Notes: generated by a model from the letters alone, not told the origin. A DNA stretch of 64,000 nucleotides from Paenibacillus daejeonensis DSM 15491 (GCF_000378385.1 NZ_KB899670.1:62001-126000); one strand, 5' to 3'. Shown: positions 1 through 8,374, counted from the stretch's first letter. A program made the numbers and translations.

Positions 1-434
1 GCAATCGTATCGGCTTCCTCGCCTCGCAGCAGCGTCCAGCCTGTCTGATCGATACCCAGGCGCTCGGCATACCCTTCCAGTACTTCGGTCGTATCATTGT
101 CTGGGTCAAAAGTGGCACTGACAAAAGAGACCTGATCGCCATACCATCCTCTAGCCTTCAGCTCTTCCTGCATATCAACCATATGAATGGTTGTGGCAGG
201 ACAGATGTCAGGACAGCGGGTGAAGATAAAGGACATGAGGCGCACTTGGCCGTCATAATCGCTCTGCGTCACGATGTTACCTTCATGATCAGGCATTTGG
301 AAGTTTGGAGAGGCCATGACGACAGGCAGGCTTTTGCTCTGGAAGAGCGGATACAGCAGGTAAGCGGCAAAAGCCGCCACAAGTATAATCGCCGCAATGA
401 GGTAAGGACGCGCGGCTTTGGTATGGCTGGACAT
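1..434 (-). CDS. SCO1/SenC family copper chaperone (3' end cut by window edge)
   Basis: About 144 residues are visible before the window edge. An N-terminal hydrophobic segment (about residues 10-30) suggests a membrane-anchored protein facing outward. A thioredoxin-like fold follows, with the copper-binding motif CPDIC at residues 74-78 in the context FTRCPDICPAT, typical of SCO proteins. The family delivers copper to the CuA site of cytochrome oxidase, or acts as a thiol-disulfide reductant. The ATG at 434 is preceded by AGGAG at a good distance. It diverges from the nos-type copper operon, so a shared role in copper-centre assembly is a reasonable inference. The second conserved ligand (a His further downstream) lies outside the window. 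Confidence 0.85.
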   Translation of the reverse strand, partial: MSSHTKAARPYLIAAIILVAAFAAYLLYPLFQSKSLPVVMASPNFQMPDHEGNIVTQSDYDGQVRLMSFIFTRCPDICPATTIHMVDMQEELKARGWYGDQVSFVSATFDPDNDTTEVLEGYAERLGIDQTGWTLLRGEEADTI

Positions 435-506
435 CGTATCACTCCTAGTTCTTATAGAGGTTATCGAAATGAGGTTATTCAAATAAGGCATGCCGGTGTT
501 TGATTC

Positions 507-523
507 TAGTGTAGCATTCACTA
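507..523. promoter_or_regulatory. Inverted repeat between divergent SCO and nos-type operon
   Basis: TAGTG-7 nt-CACTA lies in the 198-bp divergent intergenic region between the SCO gene and the operon beginning at 633. Its position suits an operator acting on one or both promoters. I could not match it to a known regulator family, and no convincing -35/-10 pair was identified here. Confidence 0.25.
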
Positions 524-632
524 TTTGGCCGGGGCTATAACCCGATAGGGCTACTATTCTGTTAGATAGGGGCCTGGCTTCATGGAATGTTCACAAGGCA
601 GCTGCAGGATGCAGTTGGGAAAGGAGAATAGG

Positions 633-953
633 ATGAAGCGGATCAGACGGTGGTGGCTGCCGGGGCTGATCGTGTTGCTGTGCGTCATTGCGGTCGTGCC
701 GGTCACGACTGGACCACCGGACCGTACGCGGATGGTGGTGGATCATACGCTGGAAACGTATATCGCGCCTCCGTGCTTTGATCAGGCGGAAGCGACCAAT
801 TATCTCGGGGAGATCAATTGGCGGGGGGCCCAGACGTACAATTACAAGCCGGAGTCGGCATGCACGACAGCGTTGATGGAGCCGCAGTCCATGATGCTCT
901 GGCAAGTGGCAGGGGTCAGGCTGGGATGGCTGAGCGGTCCTTGGGGCTGGTGA
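633..953 (+). CDS. Small single-pass membrane protein of unknown function, first gene of nos-type operon
   Basis: The ATG at 633 is chosen because AAAGGAG sits just upstream; an in-frame ATG at 582 lacks a ribosome site. The product is 106 residues: a basic start, one hydrophobic segment (about 7-24), then an exported domain with only two cysteines (in APPC and ESAC) and a Trp/Gly-rich C-terminus ending GPWGW. I do not recognise the family. It is 61 bp upstream of the YtkA-like gene in the same direction, so it is probably the first gene of the copper-related operon. The two extracytoplasmic cysteines could bind metal or form a disulfide; this is speculation. Confidence 0.6.
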   Translation: MKRIRRWWLPGLIVLLCVIAVVPVTTGPPDRTRMVVDHTLETYIAPPCFDQAEATNYLGEINWRGAQTYNYKPESACTTALMEPQSMMLWQVAGVRLGWLSGPWGW

Positions 954-1014
954 GTTTCGCAGGAGCGTGTAGAGACGGGAGCAGGATGATTGAATAAGGA
1001 AAGGGCGTGAAGGG

Positions 1015-1392
1015 ATGAAAGCAAGGTGGCGTCAACTGCTGATGCTAGGCGTGCTTGGTATCGGACTTAGCGGCTGCGGCGGCGAACCGGCGGTGCCGAT
1101 TGATCCGGCACTGGTGGAAGCCACAGTCCGGACTGAACCGGCTCCGGCTAGTAGCGGCACGCCAGTGACACTGGTTGCGGAATTTACGGGTGCCGAGATT
1201 ACGGACCGGGCCGATGTGACACTGGATATCCGGGTGGAAGGTGAGCCGGTGCTGATTGATGCGACGTATGACGGCGAGGGCGGCTTTGAGGCGACGTATA
1301 CTTTTGCCGATCCAGGTAGCTATGAAACGTTTGTCCATCTGTATGTGGACGATCTGCATCTCACCAAAAAAGCACAGGTTGATGTTCAATGA
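1015..1392 (+). CDS. YtkA/FixH-like lipoprotein
   Basis: A 125-residue secreted lipoprotein: signal peptide with lipobox LSGC (Cys 21), then a single beta-rich domain ending in a YtkA-like pattern (SYETFVHLYVDD near the C-terminus). YtkA/FixH-type domains are often found with cytochrome oxidase and copper-handling genes; the precise role is unsettled. The stop codon overlaps the nosD start by 4 nt (ATGA), implying translational coupling. Family assignment rests on overall pattern and context, so it is moderately sure. Confidence 0.6.
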   Translation: MKARWRQLLMLGVLGIGLSGCGGEPAVPIDPALVEATVRTEPAPASSGTPVTLVAEFTGAEITDRADVTLDIRVEGEPVLIDATYDGEGGFEATYTFADPGSYETFVHLYVDDLHLTKKAQVDVQ

Positions 1393-2762
1393 CACGAGCC
1401 ATGCAGCGCAGAAGCGGTCGAACGCTAAAGGGGGGAGTCTTGGCTCTGATGGCAGGTGTGGCGATGCTGTGGATAGCCGGGGCGAATCACCAGGTTGAAG
1501 CATCGGCTTCAAGCCCATCCCTGCAGACGCTGATAGACCAAGCTGCAGTAGGCGATCGCCTGACCATTCCGGAGGGTACATATGAAGGACCACTTGTCAT
1601 CACCAAGCCTCTTGCACTGATAGCTGACCAAACGGGCGAAGTGTTGCTGAAGTACACAGGTGAGGGTCAGGCCCTGCGGATTGAAGCGGACGGGGTAGCG
1701 GTCGATGGCTTGCGCATCGTGGATGAGACGGTCAAGAACGAGCCGACGATTCTGGTAACAGGCGACCAGGTGCAATTGAGCCACCTCACCATTATTACGG
1801 CAGCCGACGGGATCCAGCTGAGAGGGGCGCAAGGCGGCGAGCTGCGAGGAAATCTGGTGGTATGGAGCAGTCAGGCGGCTGCACAGGCCGTGCGGTTGGC
1901 TGCCAAAGGCAATGGGATCGACCTATATGATTCCCACGACAACCTGATAACAGGCAACCGGATTCGGGATATGCATGATGGAATCTATCTGGAGAACAGC
2001 GATCATAATGAAGTGACGGATAATGATCTTGCCGATTCTCGCTATGGTGTGCACTGCATGTACACGGTAGGCACCCGAATTCTGGGTAACCGGGGCGAAG
2101 GCAATGTGACGGGCGCGATGGTGATGAATACACGGGAAGTCGAGATTACCGGCAATACATTTGCCAAGCAAAACGAAAACGTGAACTCGCAAGGCCTGCT
2201 GTTATTCGATGCGCACGCTACCCTCGTCCGGGATAACCAGCTGGAAGGCAATCGGGTAGGAATCTATGTCGAGCAGTCTTCAGATAATCAGCTGGAGGGC
2301 AACCGGATGCTGGATAATTTCATCGGCATCCAATTAATCTCGGCCAGTGGCAATACATTGACGGGAAATCAATGGATCGGCAATATGGCGGATGCGCAGG
2401 CGAGGGGAAGCGTCGATAATACGATTTCCGGCAACTACTGGGATGCTCACCGCGGCGTCGATATCGACGGGGACGGCTATAGTGACATCAGCTATGCTGT
2501 TAATCCGCTGTTTAGCGGGATTGTCCAACGACGGCCGCAGCTGCAGCTGTTGTTTCAATCGCCGGGCATGTTGTTTCTGGAGGATCTGTACCAGGCGGAC
2601 CGGCAATCCTGGACGACGGATGCGTCGCCCCTGATGAGGCCATTGGACATGAGAGAGACAGATCCGGATCGGCAGAGTGGCTGGCTTGTTGGCGTGGCAG
2701 GCTCGGTGCTGCTGGCGGGAACGGGGATTTTATACTATTTGGCAAGGAGAAGAGGAACATGA
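1389..2762 (+). CDS. nosD: NosD-type periplasmic/exported beta-helix copper maturation protein
   Basis: 457 residues: signal peptide (about 1-39), a right-handed parallel beta-helix with repeated N-x-(I/L)-x-G-N turns through about residues 60-360 (for example SDNQLEGNRM), and a C-terminal membrane anchor (about 432-452) followed by RRRGT. NosD works with the NosFY ABC transporter in assembling the copper-sulfur centre of nitrous oxide reductase. Length is normal for the family. The start overlaps the previous stop, and the stop overlaps the nosL start, each by 4 nt. The C-terminal anchor fits a Gram-positive that tethers exported proteins. Identity is well supported by the neighbouring NosL, NosY and NosF homologues. 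Confidence 0.88.
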   Translation: MTRAMQRRSGRTLKGGVLALMAGVAMLWIAGANHQVEASASSPSLQTLIDQAAVGDRLTIPEGTYEGPLVITKPLALIADQTGEVLLKYTGEGQALRIEADGVAVDGLRIVDETVKNEPTILVTGDQVQLSHLTIITAADGIQLRGAQGGELRGNLVVWSSQAAAQAVRLAAKGNGIDLYDSHDNLITGNRIRDMHDGIYLENSDHNEVTDNDLADSRYGVHCMYTVGTRILGNRGEGNVTGAMVMNTREVEITGNTFAKQNENVNSQGLLLFDAHATLVRDNQLEGNRVGIYVEQSSDNQLEGNRMLDNFIGIQLISASGNTLTGNQWIGNMADAQARGSVDNTISGNYWDAHRGVDIDGDGYSDISYAVNPLFSGIVQRRPQLQLLFQSPGMLFLEDLYQADRQSWTTDASPLMRPLDMRETDPDRQSGWLVGVAGSVLLAGTGILYYLARRRGT

Positions 2763-3649
2763 GATACATAAAACGAGTGAAAAGACAGCAGGTGAATGTC
2801 TGGGCAGTGCTTCTGCTAACGATGGTTCTGGCAGCTGCCTGTGGTGGTCCGTCGTACGAGCCGCATCCGATTGATGAAGCAACCGACCGCTGCGCAATTT
2901 GCAATATGGCCATCAAGGATGACGAGTTTGCAACGCAGATCATTACCAAAGACGGACAGTCCCTGAAATTCGATGATATTGGCTGTATGAATGAATGGAA
3001 AACCGAATACGGCACGGATACGGTGGGGGCCGAGTTTGTCCGCGATTATACCAATAGCAAATGGCTCAAATATGAGGATGCCTACTATGTATACGATGCG
3101 ACCATCCAGACGCCAATGGCGTACGGGATTGTCTCGTTTGAGCAAGAAGCCGAGGCCGAGGCGTTCATGGCTGAATACGGGGCAGGTGAGCTGATGACCG
3201 CGGCTGATCTGGCGAATCACAGCTGGGAGGTCAATCGCGAGATGATGGAGATGTCCGGCATGGAGGGGCACAGCCACTCCCACGACGGTGAGGTGAATGC
3301 GCATGGTAGTGATGGGGAAGCAGAAATGGATGCGCATGGCGACTCGCAGGATGGCGAGATGAGCCAGCATGATGATGAACAGAACGGCGCGATGGGCGCG
3401 CATGAGGATGAGCAGGAGGCGCATGGGGATAGACAGGCTGGTCACGAAGCTGATACACACGGTGCCGGAAACGATGCTGGTGCGGCGGGGCAGGGTGCTA
3501 ATAAAGATGGCGAGGTTGATCAGCCCACGCATGAGGCTAACAGTCGGTCCAATGCGTCGGGACATGGGAGTACAGGAAACGGCGATGCCAAGGGTACGGG
3601 GTATGGCATGACAGCAAACGGAGCGACAGCTACTGGGACGGCGGCATGA
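2759..3649 (+). CDS. nosL: NosL copper-binding lipoprotein with unusual His/Asp-rich C-terminal tail
   Basis: A signal peptide ends in a lipobox (LAAAC, Cys 28). The NosL core follows, with CAICNM at residues 45-50 (CxxCxM, the region that supplies Cu(I) ligands in characterised NosL) and DDIGCMNEW near 72-80. The core ends near residue 160. Residues about 161-296 form a low-complexity tail with 12 histidines among Asp, Glu, Gly and Met (HSHSHDGE, AHGDSQDGE, QHDDEQNG). NosL is usually about 170-190 residues, so roughly 110-130 residues are extra. NosL passes Cu(I) to NosD and apo-NosZ; the tail is probably an added metal-binding or buffering segment (inference). Both ends overlap neighbours by 4 nt. 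Confidence 0.88.
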   Translation: MRYIKRVKRQQVNVWAVLLLTMVLAAACGGPSYEPHPIDEATDRCAICNMAIKDDEFATQIITKDGQSLKFDDIGCMNEWKTEYGTDTVGAEFVRDYTNSKWLKYEDAYYVYDATIQTPMAYGIVSFEQEAEAEAFMAEYGAGELMTAADLANHSWEVNREMMEMSGMEGHSHSHDGEVNAHGSDGEAEMDAHGDSQDGEMSQHDDEQNGAMGAHEDEQEAHGDRQAGHEADTHGAGNDAGAAGQGANKDGEVDQPTHEANSRSNASGHGSTGNGDAKGTGYGMTANGATATGTAA

Positions 3650-4467
3650 GTCACACGCTGCAGATCGCGCTCCGGGAGGTTCGGATGGGTCTCCGAAATC
3701 CGTGGGCGTATTCGTTCATGGCGCTGTTCGCCCTTTTCATGCTTAGTCTACTCCTGATTCAGTCGCAAGGCTACGTGCAGGGCTACACAGGTGTGACAGG
3801 GACGATGCTCAACCTGATTGTGTATCTGTTGCCGCTGATGACGCTCATGCTGGGCTCGTTCTCCTTAACGGGGGAGCGGGAGGATGGCAACTGGGAGCTG
3901 CTGTCTTCTTATCCGGTGCGGACCTGGTCTTGGATTGCCGGCAAGTACGGTGGATTGGCGGTCGTGCTGCTGGCTATTATCGCTACTGGCTTTGGCCTAG
4001 CGGGTGTGGCCGGCTGGTTGACAGGCGGCGGATTTGACTTGCAAACGTATGGATTGCTGCTGGTCTTTGCCGGCAGCCTAGCTCTGCTGTTCCTCGCTGT
4101 CTCGCTGGTCGTGGGCACCTTGGCTCGCAACCGCTGGCAGGCGCTGACGATGGCCGTTGCGATCTGGTTCTTCGCCGTCATTGGCTGGGCCCCGCTGCTG
4201 ATTGCTGTGCTCGGGCTGCTGCCTTATCTGTGGGTCAAGCCGGCGGTGACGGCGTTAACGCTATTGAACCCGGCAGAGCTGACCCGGCTGTTCGTTGTGG
4301 TCAAGCTGGGAGCGGGGTCCATACTGGGCCCGGAATACTACGCGTGGGTGCGATGGATTCGTCAGCCAGCGGGGACTTTAGGCTTCGCGGCAGTCTCAGC
4401 GCTATGGATTGTATTGTCGGCAGGAGCATCGGCTTGGTTCTGGGAGAGGAGGCGATCGCGTGGGTGA
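3646..4467 (+). CDS. nosY: NosY-type ABC-2 permease
   Basis: 273 residues with about six hydrophobic spans, beginning with a cytoplasmic amphipathic stretch (LQIALREVRMG) typical of ABC-2 permeases. The segment SFSLTGEREDGNWELLSSYPVR is the conserved cytoplasmic loop of NosY/ABC-2 proteins and carries the GERE-DG pattern. It pairs with the following ATPase and works with NosD in copper-sulfur cluster assembly in the nos system. The start ATG overlaps the nosL stop by 4 nt, and the stop overlaps the nosF start by 8 nt. Confidence 0.85.
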   Translation: MSHTLQIALREVRMGLRNPWAYSFMALFALFMLSLLLIQSQGYVQGYTGVTGTMLNLIVYLLPLMTLMLGSFSLTGEREDGNWELLSSYPVRTWSWIAGKYGGLAVVLLAIIATGFGLAGVAGWLTGGGFDLQTYGLLLVFAGSLALLFLAVSLVVGTLARNRWQALTMAVAIWFFAVIGWAPLLIAVLGLLPYLWVKPAVTALTLLNPAELTRLFVVVKLGAGSILGPEYYAWVRWIRQPAGTLGFAAVSALWIVLSAGASAWFWERRRSRG

Positions 4468-5194
4468 GCCGTTTGTACAGTTAAGCGGCATTCGCAAAAC
4501 CATGCAGCGCCAGGTCATTATCCAAGACCTGCATCTGAGTGCAGAGCGGGGAGAGATCGTTGCGCTATGCGGCGGCAATGGTGCCGGCAAGAGCACGATC
4601 CTGCGGATGCTGGCGGGCGTGATGCAGCCGGACCAGGGCGATATTGTGGTAGGTGGTCTGCGGTGGCGGGAGAATCGACTCGACTATGCGGGGCAGATTG
4701 GATACATGCCGGATGACTACCGGTTTAGCCCGGGCCTGACGGCTTCGGAGACCATGCGCTTCTGGGCCGGTCTGCGAGGATTGTCAGCGGCACGCGCGCG
4801 GGAAGTGCTGTCGGAGGTCGGCCTGACGGAGACGGGGCGCAAGGCGGTGAGTGCCTTCTCCAAAGGGATGCGCCAGCGCATCTTGTTCGCTCAGGCGCTG
4901 CTGGCCCGGCCGCCGCTGCTCATAATGGACGAGCCGACCAATGGTCTCGACCCGTATTGGATGGAGAGCTTCGCTGAGCTGGTGAGACAGGCCGCCGCTG
5001 CAGGGCAGACGGTCATCTTCTCAACGCATCAGCTGCCGCTGGCTGAAGGGCTCGCGGACCGAATCGCCTTCCTGCGCGGCGGCGTCATCGAGCTGGAGGG
5101 CACCCCCGCTCGGATTCGCGAACAGCTCGGCTCCGAGGGGCTGCAGGAGGCCTTTGCCTCCTTGTTCGGCTTCCCCGTCGGACGCCCGGAGTAG
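4460..5194 (+). CDS. nosF: NosF-type ABC transporter ATPase
   Basis: 244 residues from a GTG start at 4460, chosen because AGGAGG lies about 7 nt upstream; an in-frame ATG at 4409 would overlap nosY by 59 nt. Walker A is GGNGAGKST (residues 38-46), the signature is SAFSKGMRQR, Walker B is LLIMDEPTNG, and the switch His is in FSTHQL. It energises the NosY permease. It is the last gene of the operon: a 14-G tract and a repeat array follow the stop rather than another gene. Confidence 0.88.
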   Translation: MGEPFVQLSGIRKTMQRQVIIQDLHLSAERGEIVALCGGNGAGKSTILRMLAGVMQPDQGDIVVGGLRWRENRLDYAGQIGYMPDDYRFSPGLTASETMRFWAGLRGLSAARAREVLSEVGLTETGRKAVSAFSKGMRQRILFAQALLARPPLLIMDEPTNGLDPYWMESFAELVRQAAAAGQTVIFSTHQLPLAEGLADRIAFLRGGVIELEGTPARIREQLGSEGLQEAFASLFGFPVGRPE

Positions 5195-5420
5195 CCCCCG
5201 GGGGCTGGGGGGGGGGGGGGCTGGGCCTTTGCGGGCGGCGGGGCTGGGCGGCGATGGCTGGAATCCGACACAGGAGTTCGGCCCCGGATCCGGCTCGGCG
5301 CCGCCTGAACGAATGGGCCTCTCGCTGCTTCGCCGGGAGCTCGGATGCCCCGCCCCCCGCGCGCTGGGATCTGCGCACCAGGCAAGAAAAGCGCCCAGCG
5401 GCAGTTTGGCGGGGCTGCAA
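5195..5420. other. GC-rich gap between nosF and repeat array, with 14-G homopolymer
   Basis: There is no credible gene here. The gap contains GCCCCCGGGGGC (5194-5205) followed by 14 consecutive G residues at 5207-5220, only 12 nt after the nosF stop, then other G-rich runs. Such a tract is prone to slippage and to assembly error, and could form a G-quadruplex. No terminator with a T-run is seen immediately after nosF. Confidence 0.5.
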
Positions 5421-5930
5421 CGAAAGAAACTTTCGTTGGAGGCGTCGAGCGGCGGTGGGTGGGATCAGTAGCGAAAGAAACTTTCGTTGGAGGCGTCGAG
5501 CGGCGGTGGGTGGGATCAGTAGCGAAAGAAACTTTCGTTGGAGGCGTCGAGCGGCGGTTTGGTGGGTCAGTAGCGAAAGAAACTTTCGTTGGAGGCGTCG
5601 AACGGCGGTGGGTGGGCTCTGTAGCGAAAGAAACTTTCGTTGGAGGCGTCGAGTGGCGGTGGGTGGGGTCAGTAGCGAAAGAAACTTTCGTTGGAGGCGT
5701 CGAACGGCGGTGGGTGGGGTCAGTAGCGAAAGAAACTTTACTTGGAGGCGTCGAGCGGCGGTTTGGTGGGTCTGCAGCGAAAGAAACTTTACTTGGAGGG
5801 CGCCAAGCGTCGTGGAACCCCGCTCTAAGTCTAGAAACTTTACTTGGAGGGCGCCAAGCGTTGTGGAACTCCGCTCTAAGTCTAGAAAGTTTACTTGGAG
5901 CGCCCACTGCGACGCGAAATCTACTCTAAC
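5421..5930. repeat. 51-bp tandem repeat array A (10 units)
   Basis: Ten head-to-tail units start at 5421, 5472, 5523, 5574, 5625, 5676, 5727 and 5778 plus two degenerate units at about 5829 and 5880, spaced exactly 51 bp. Each good unit contains the small palindrome CGAAAG-AAA-CTTTCG followed by TTGGAGGCGTCGA and a G-rich half. The last two units change their second half but keep the period. Because 51 is divisible by three, several frames stay open and give false repetitive proteins on both strands. The array lies between the convergent nosF and MFS genes. It shares period and design with arrays at 11343 and 26050. Confidence 0.9.
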
Positions 5931-6010
5931 GAAACCAGCTTTCCATGGATCGCACCAAGCGACGCTCGTTTAGGCCACGATCGCAGCTCGTGCCACCACT
6001 GGAATGCACC

Positions 6011-6060
6011 AAAAAAGCCGCTCTCCATCCTTTCGGAGGAGGAGCGGCTTTCTGCTTTTT
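6011..6060. terminator. Rho-independent terminator, probably bidirectional
   Basis: GCCGCTC and GAGCGGC form the base of a hairpin with further pairing inside, flanked by a run of A on one side and T-rich sequence (TTTCTGCTTTTT) on the other. It lies between the array-A side and the MFS gene that ends at 6104 on the minus strand, so it can stop transcription from both directions. Confidence 0.75.
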
Positions 6061-6103
6061 CTGGCTACTAGTAACATTCGACCTACCGCAGGCACCTCGC
6101 ACC

Positions 6104-7327
6104 TTAAGAGGCTTCCCCAGCTTTCGCTTTTCGTTCTGGGGGCTGAGCCGCCTGCGAGAGCAGGGCCGAGATGATGACGAATACCATGACGACCAGCATG
6201 GCCCGCAGCAAGCCGAAGTGTTCGCCAAGCAGGCCGAGGAACGGCGGACCGGCCAGGAAGGCGAGGTAGCCGATCGTGGCGATGGCACTCACCCGGGCTG
6301 CTGCACCGCGCTTCACATCCGCGGCGGCCGACATGCCGACAGGGAAACCGAGTGCGGCACCGAGGCCCCAGAAGACGACGCCAACTGCAGCGACCAGGTA
6401 ATGTTGGCCGAAGATGACCAGCAGGATGCCGATAATGGCCAGCACTGCTGTGGCGCGTAGCACCGGCACACGGCCGTAGCGGTCGAGGAAGTAGCCACCG
6501 GAGAGACGGGCGATCAGCATGGCACCCACGAACAACGCATAAATGGACGAGCCCATCGCAGATTCCACTTGATAGCCGTCGACCATCATAATCGGCAGCC
6601 AATCACTGGCCGAGCCTTCGGCGAATGCCATACCGAGTACAATGAGACCAAGCAGAATGAGTCGCCGTTCCTTCCAGATCGCAAGCCGCTCAGTGAAGGA
6701 CATTGGCGCTTCATCTGCATCATTTTCATCATCTTTGCCTGTGGCCAGAGGGAGGAAGCGAAAGAACGCCAGCACAATGATGGTGACCAGCACCGCAATG
6801 CCGCTCAGATGCACAAGAACAGACACCTCCAGGGCATCAGCGCCCGATCCGATCCCCGCGCCGAGCAGGGTGCCTGCGCTGAAACCGGCGTGCAGCGCTG
6901 GCATCAAGGTTTTGCCAGTAGCCCGTTCCAGGGCAGCACCCTCGACATTAAGCGCAACTTCAGCCAGACCGTAGCCCAGTCCGAAGAAGAGCAGACTGAT
7001 AAAAACAGCAATGGCCGAAGAAAACGATGCGGATGCACCGACAGCACCAAGGCCAGCCGTAAATAAAAGTCCGCACGAAATGATAACGGGCCGGGCCCCG
7101 TAACGGGCGACGATATGGCCAGCGAATGTCAGGCCAATCATCGACCCGGCGGCCAGACCAAAGATGATCCACCCCATTTGCGAAGTATTTACATCAAGCA
7201 GGTCACGGATCACCGGTGTGCGGGATACCCACGTGGAAAAAGAGAGACCGGGCAGGGCGAACAGGATAAAGACGGCCAAACGCCACTTGGCGAGATTAAC
7301 CGTGTGGAGCTGGGTTGGGCTGGACAT
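6104..7327 (-). CDS. MFS transporter, YbjJ-like
   Basis: 407 residues with about 12 hydrophobic segments. The start, with FSTWVSRTPVIRDLL at about 30-44, matches the YbjJ-type branch of the major facilitator superfamily. The cytoplasmic loop between helices 2 and 3 carries GHIVARYGARPV, a form of MFS motif A, and a basic/acidic central loop (GKDDENDADEAP) separates the halves. The substrate is unknown. The gene is 15 nt downstream of the ROK regulator in the same direction, so the two form an operon, and the regulator's ligand is likely related to the transported compound. The ATG at 7327 follows GAGGGAA. Confidence 0.8.
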   Translation of the reverse strand: MSSPTQLHTVNLAKWRLAVFILFALPGLSFSTWVSRTPVIRDLLDVNTSQMGWIIFGLAAGSMIGLTFAGHIVARYGARPVIISCGLLFTAGLGAVGASASFSSAIAVFISLLFFGLGYGLAEVALNVEGAALERATGKTLMPALHAGFSAGTLLGAGIGSGADALEVSVLVHLSGIAVLVTIIVLAFFRFLPLATGKDDENDADEAPMSFTERLAIWKERRLILLGLIVLGMAFAEGSASDWLPIMMVDGYQVESAMGSSIYALFVGAMLIARLSGGYFLDRYGRVPVLRATAVLAIIGILLVIFGQHYLVAAVGVVFWGLGAALGFPVGMSAAADVKRGAAARVSAIATIGYLAFLAGPPFLGLLGEHFGLLRAMLVVMVFVIISALLSQAAQPPERKAKAGEAS

Positions 7328-7342
7328 GAGGTTCCCTCGTTT

Positions 7343-8374
7343 CTATATTTTTCGCTCAATGAGCTGCAGATGGTAAGTCAGTCGTTCCAGGGTGGCTTGC
7401 AGCAAGCCAAACCTGTACTCCTCACTGGTTTCCGTATTGACGAACAACTCCGGCATGTGTTCCTTGGGCAGATGCTTGAGGCAGCCTTCCGTGACCTCTT
7501 CGAGTGAGAGGGCTGCTGACATCGTACCGGTGAGAGCAATCGTTGCTGGATTGAGTATCGATACAATTGACAGGATAATGGAGACGACCAGCGGCAGCAT
7601 CTCATCAGGCTGGTTGATCCGACGCAGCTGCTCCGCCCGGGACATGACGTGTGGCAAAAAAGAAATCTCGCCAGCAAACGTGGTATGGCCACGCACGAGC
7701 CGGCCGTTCACCATGAAGCCTGCACCAGGAAAGTGGTCTTCGACTAAAGTGATGGCAGCAAACACCGCTTCTTCGTCGTATTGCTGGCGGTGATACAGTC
7801 CGTACACGGTCATGTTCATATCGTTCTCGATCAGAACCTCTATGCCGTGCTTGTCCTGCAGCTCCGGACCTAAAGCACGATGAGCCAGCGCAGGCACGTC
7901 ACATACGCCAATCACTCCGTGATGGGCAACGCCGGGAATGCCGATTCCGACAGCACGAATCTGCTCATAAGCAGCCAATAACTCCTCAATGCGGGCGTCG
8001 ATCACCTCGGCATCGATATGCTCGAGCACACGTAGCTCGTCATGAATAAGCTCCCCGGCTAGATTGGCGACGGAAGCCTGAATGGAATGCCGTCCGCCCT
8101 CCGTACGTACAAGCAGCACAGCTATATAAGCGTAATCCGGATTGTAACGATACCGCCTGGCGGGACGTCCCCCGCTGGACTCTTCCAGCTCAGCCTCCAG
8201 CACCTCGCCCTGCTCCAGCAGTTCATTAAGAATGGTCCCGCAGGTGGCTACACTCAGCCCTGTTGCTGAGGCGACCTGTGCTTTGGTGGCGTAATCCAGA
8301 CTTCGCAGCGTATTTTTAATAAGCTCGGTGTTGATCTTTTTGACCCGGGAGGCATTATTGGCGAAGAGCGACAT
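7343..8374 (-). CDS. ROK family transcriptional regulator lacking the usual zinc motif
   Basis: 343 residues. An N-terminal winged helix (about 15-75, KAQVASATGLSVATCGTILNELLE) is followed by a ROK actin-like domain (VGIGIPGV, then ENDMNMTVYG in the position of the usual ENDAN sugar site). Most XylR/NagC relatives have AGEIGH followed by a CxCGxxGC zinc cluster. Here AGEISF is followed by no cysteine cluster and the protein is somewhat short, so ligand recognition may differ. It is cotranscribed with the MFS transporter; the AT-rich palindromes immediately upstream of the start are probably its own operator (autorepression, inferred). Confidence 0.8.
   Translation of the reverse strand: MSLFANNASRVKKINTELIKNTLRSLDYATKAQVASATGLSVATCGTILNELLEQGEVLEAELEESSGGRPARRYRYNPDYAYIAVLLVRTEGGRHSIQASVANLAGELIHDELRVLEHIDAEVIDARIEELLAAYEQIRAVGIGIPGVAHHGVIGVCDVPALAHRALGPELQDKHGIEVLIENDMNMTVYGLYHRQQYDEEAVFAAITLVEDHFPGAGFMVNGRLVRGHTTFAGEISFLPHVMSRAEQLRRINQPDEMLPLVVSIILSIVSILNPATIALTGTMSAALSLEEVTEGCLKHLPKEHMPELFVNTETSEEYRFGLLQATLERLTYHLQLIERKI

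Noticed and set aside
183-503. Plus-strand frame at the left end
   Set aside because: It overlaps the SCO gene on the other strand, whose CPDIC motif, membrane segment and ribosome site identify the real frame.
2816-3565. Antisense frame opposite nosL
   Set aside because: Follows from the low-complexity tail and GC-rich codon use; no start signal, and the sense gene is well supported.
5029-5973. Long repetitive open frames on both strands across array A (for example RNFRWRRR and TKVSFATDP repeats)
   Set aside because: They exist because a 51-bp repeat lacking stops in those frames stays open in several frames at once. There is no ribosome site, and frames on both strands are equally open.
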